A stretch of 6,956 nucleotides of DNA from Actinomycetota bacterium (GTDB taxonomy: Bacteria; Actinomycetota; Coriobacteriia; Coriobacteriales; RUG844). Position numbers and translations under genes: made by a program. Below, piece after piece: positions 6,510 through 6,956 of the stretch. The stretch is from assembly GCA_013335845.1 (NCBI GenBank), contig JAAXUU010000066.1, forward strand, positions 1 through 6,956. Reading direction: 5' to 3'. Numbering within the stretch: the first letter of the stretch is position 1; each line of letters opens with the position of its first letter. The notes under the pieces are model-generated. The model did no database searches and was not told where the DNA came from. It saw nothing but the letters and a program-made list of their open reading frames with translations.

Positions 6510-6550
6510 AGAGGGTATGCTCCGGTGAAGAGCGTACCCTCTTCGTGTAT
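6510..6550 (+). terminator. Hairpin terminator after the ferredoxin gene
   Basis: The stem pairs 6510-6522 (AGAGGGTATGCTC) with 6530-6542 (GAGCGTACCCTCT). It has 13 pairs including one T.G wobble and a 7-nt loop. It begins 25 nt after the ferredoxin stop codon. The following tract TCGTGTAT is only modestly T-rich, so efficiency is uncertain, but no other hairpin in the window is as strong. It marks the end of the regulator/thioredoxin/FAD-enzyme/ferredoxin group. Confidence 0.75.
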
Positions 6551-6672
6551 ATCACCGGCTAGTGAGGAGACTGGCTGTAGAAGCGACCTTAGGGCTAATC
6601 GGAAGACCGATAGTGTGATTCAAATAGCACCCACTTCGCCGACCTTCTCGGTCCAAGAATCGAATTCAGGCT

Positions 6673-6678
6673 TATAAT
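6673..6678 (+). promoter_or_regulatory. -10 element for the PQ-loop-like gene
   Basis: A perfect TATAAT lies 73 nt before the proposed TTG start at 6752. No good -35 is found at 16-18 nt. The start of transcription would be near 6685, at the first base of the tandem repeat. Confidence 0.45.
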
Positions 6679-6683
6679 CGGAT

Positions 6684-6714
6684 GTCGAAAGCATTGTCGA
6701 AAGCATTGTCGAAA
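6684..6714 (+). repeat. 12-bp tandem repeat, GTCGAAAGCATT, about 2.6 copies
   Basis: Two perfect copies (6684-6695 and 6696-6707) are followed by a partial third, GTCGAAA (6708-6714). The repeat lies between the TATAAT and the next gene, so it would be in the transcript leader. It may be a slippage product or a repeated binding site. Confidence 0.85.
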
Positions 6715-6751
6715 CTGCCTGAGTTGAATATCGAACAGAAAGGTTCCAACC

Positions 6752-6956
6752 TTGGCTGAATTACTGGAAACCATCATGCTTATTTGTTTCGGCTTCTCGT
6801 GGCCGATGAATGCCTATAAAGCTTTCAAGGCAAGGACTGCGCTTGGTGTGAGCTGGCAATTTCTGACACTCATCACACTTGGGTACTTTGCCGGTATAGC
6901 GGCTAAGCTGGTTTCCGGAAACATCAACTACGTTCTCGCCGTGTACCTGATCAACC
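6752..6956 (+). CDS. PQ-loop / SemiSWEET-like small membrane protein (3' end outside window)
   Basis: The first 68 residues are present. They show ICFGFSWPMNAYKAFKART, in which a helix ends in a proline and is followed by a basic loop, then WQFLTLITLGYFAGIAAKL and a third helix from NYVLAVYLIN. This three-helix layout with a Pro-containing first helix and a K-x-R-T loop resembles PQ-loop and SemiSWEET proteins, where a single three-helix unit dimerises. The PQ pair itself reads WP, so transport of sugar cannot be inferred. TTG 6752 is favoured because AAAGG (6739-6743) lies 8 nt upstream and it gives a full first helix. ATG 6776, with GGAAA 6 nt upstream, is the alternative. A stop (TGA 6725) lies in frame upstream. 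The gene lies beyond a terminator and behind its own TATAAT, so it is a separate unit from the ferredoxin operon. Confidence 0.72.
   Translation, partial: MAELLETIMLICFGFSWPMNAYKAFKARTALGVSWQFLTLITLGYFAGIAAKLVSGNINYVLAVYLIN

Larger units (their letters stand above)
6551..6751. other. Non-coding stretch between the terminator and the last gene
   Basis: About 200 bp carry no convincing gene on either strand. They hold a small dyad ATCGG-AAGA-CCGAT (6598-6611), a second GACC-TTCTC-GGTC (6641-6653), a consensus TATAAT and a 12-bp tandem repeat. No RNA gene could be folded by eye. Confidence 0.5.

Noticed and set aside
6612..6640. A tRNA T-loop look-alike, TTCAAAT, followed by CACCCA
   Set aside because: The flanking five bases (TGTGA and AGCAC) do not pair, and no acceptor or anticodon arm can be built around it.
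6684..6714. Tandem repeat as a CRISPR remnant
   Set aside because: The copies are directly adjacent with no spacers, and the unit is only 12 bp.

Overview
The window reads as a piece of chromosome from an anaerobic bacterium with roughly 50% GC. The genes are of types common in anaerobic Gram-positives: a cysteine-bearing Crp/Fnr-type regulator, a thioredoxin, a very large FAD/iron-sulfur oxidoreductase and a tiny ferredoxin-like protein. The style resembles Coriobacteriia (the Eggerthella group) or Clostridia. This placement is an impression from protein style, not a demonstrated taxonomy. I saw no insertion sequence, CRISPR array, rRNA or tRNA.

Layout: (1) 2-898, the C-terminal two thirds of an MFS transporter, cut by the left edge. 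(2) Convergent to it, with only 13 bp between the stop codons, is modD (912-1751, minus), a quinolinate-phosphoribosyltransferase-like protein linked by family to molybdenum utilisation. (3) A divergent promoter region (1752-1948) carries an extended -10 for modD and repeated ATCGA-type dyads. (4) A Crp/Fnr-family regulator (1949-2623, plus). (5) A short gap with a near-perfect CRP-like palindrome, then a thioredoxin (2709-3020). (6) A 1030-residue GlcD/GlcF-type fusion (3157-6249): FAD-binding oxidase, two 4Fe-4S motifs, two CCG (HdrD-type) domains and an unusual methionine-rich tail. (7) A 60-residue ferredoxin-like protein (6303-6485) followed by a strong hairpin terminator. (8) A roughly 200 bp non-coding stretch with a TATAAT box and a 12-bp tandem repeat, leading into the start of a small PQ-loop/SemiSWEET-like membrane protein that runs off the right edge.

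The most interesting part is 1949-6550. A redox-type regulator, a thioredoxin, a flavin/Fe-S/CCG enzyme and a small Fe-S electron carrier all point the same way and end at one terminator. A parsimonious reading is a regulated electron-transfer module. The FAD enzyme would oxidise an unidentified substrate, and electrons would pass through its Fe-S and CCG centres to or from the ferredoxin and perhaps to a disulfide, with thioredoxin a candidate partner. The FAD enzyme lacks two motifs usual in 2-hydroxyacid dehydrogenases of its family, so calling it a lactate or glycolate oxidase would be premature.
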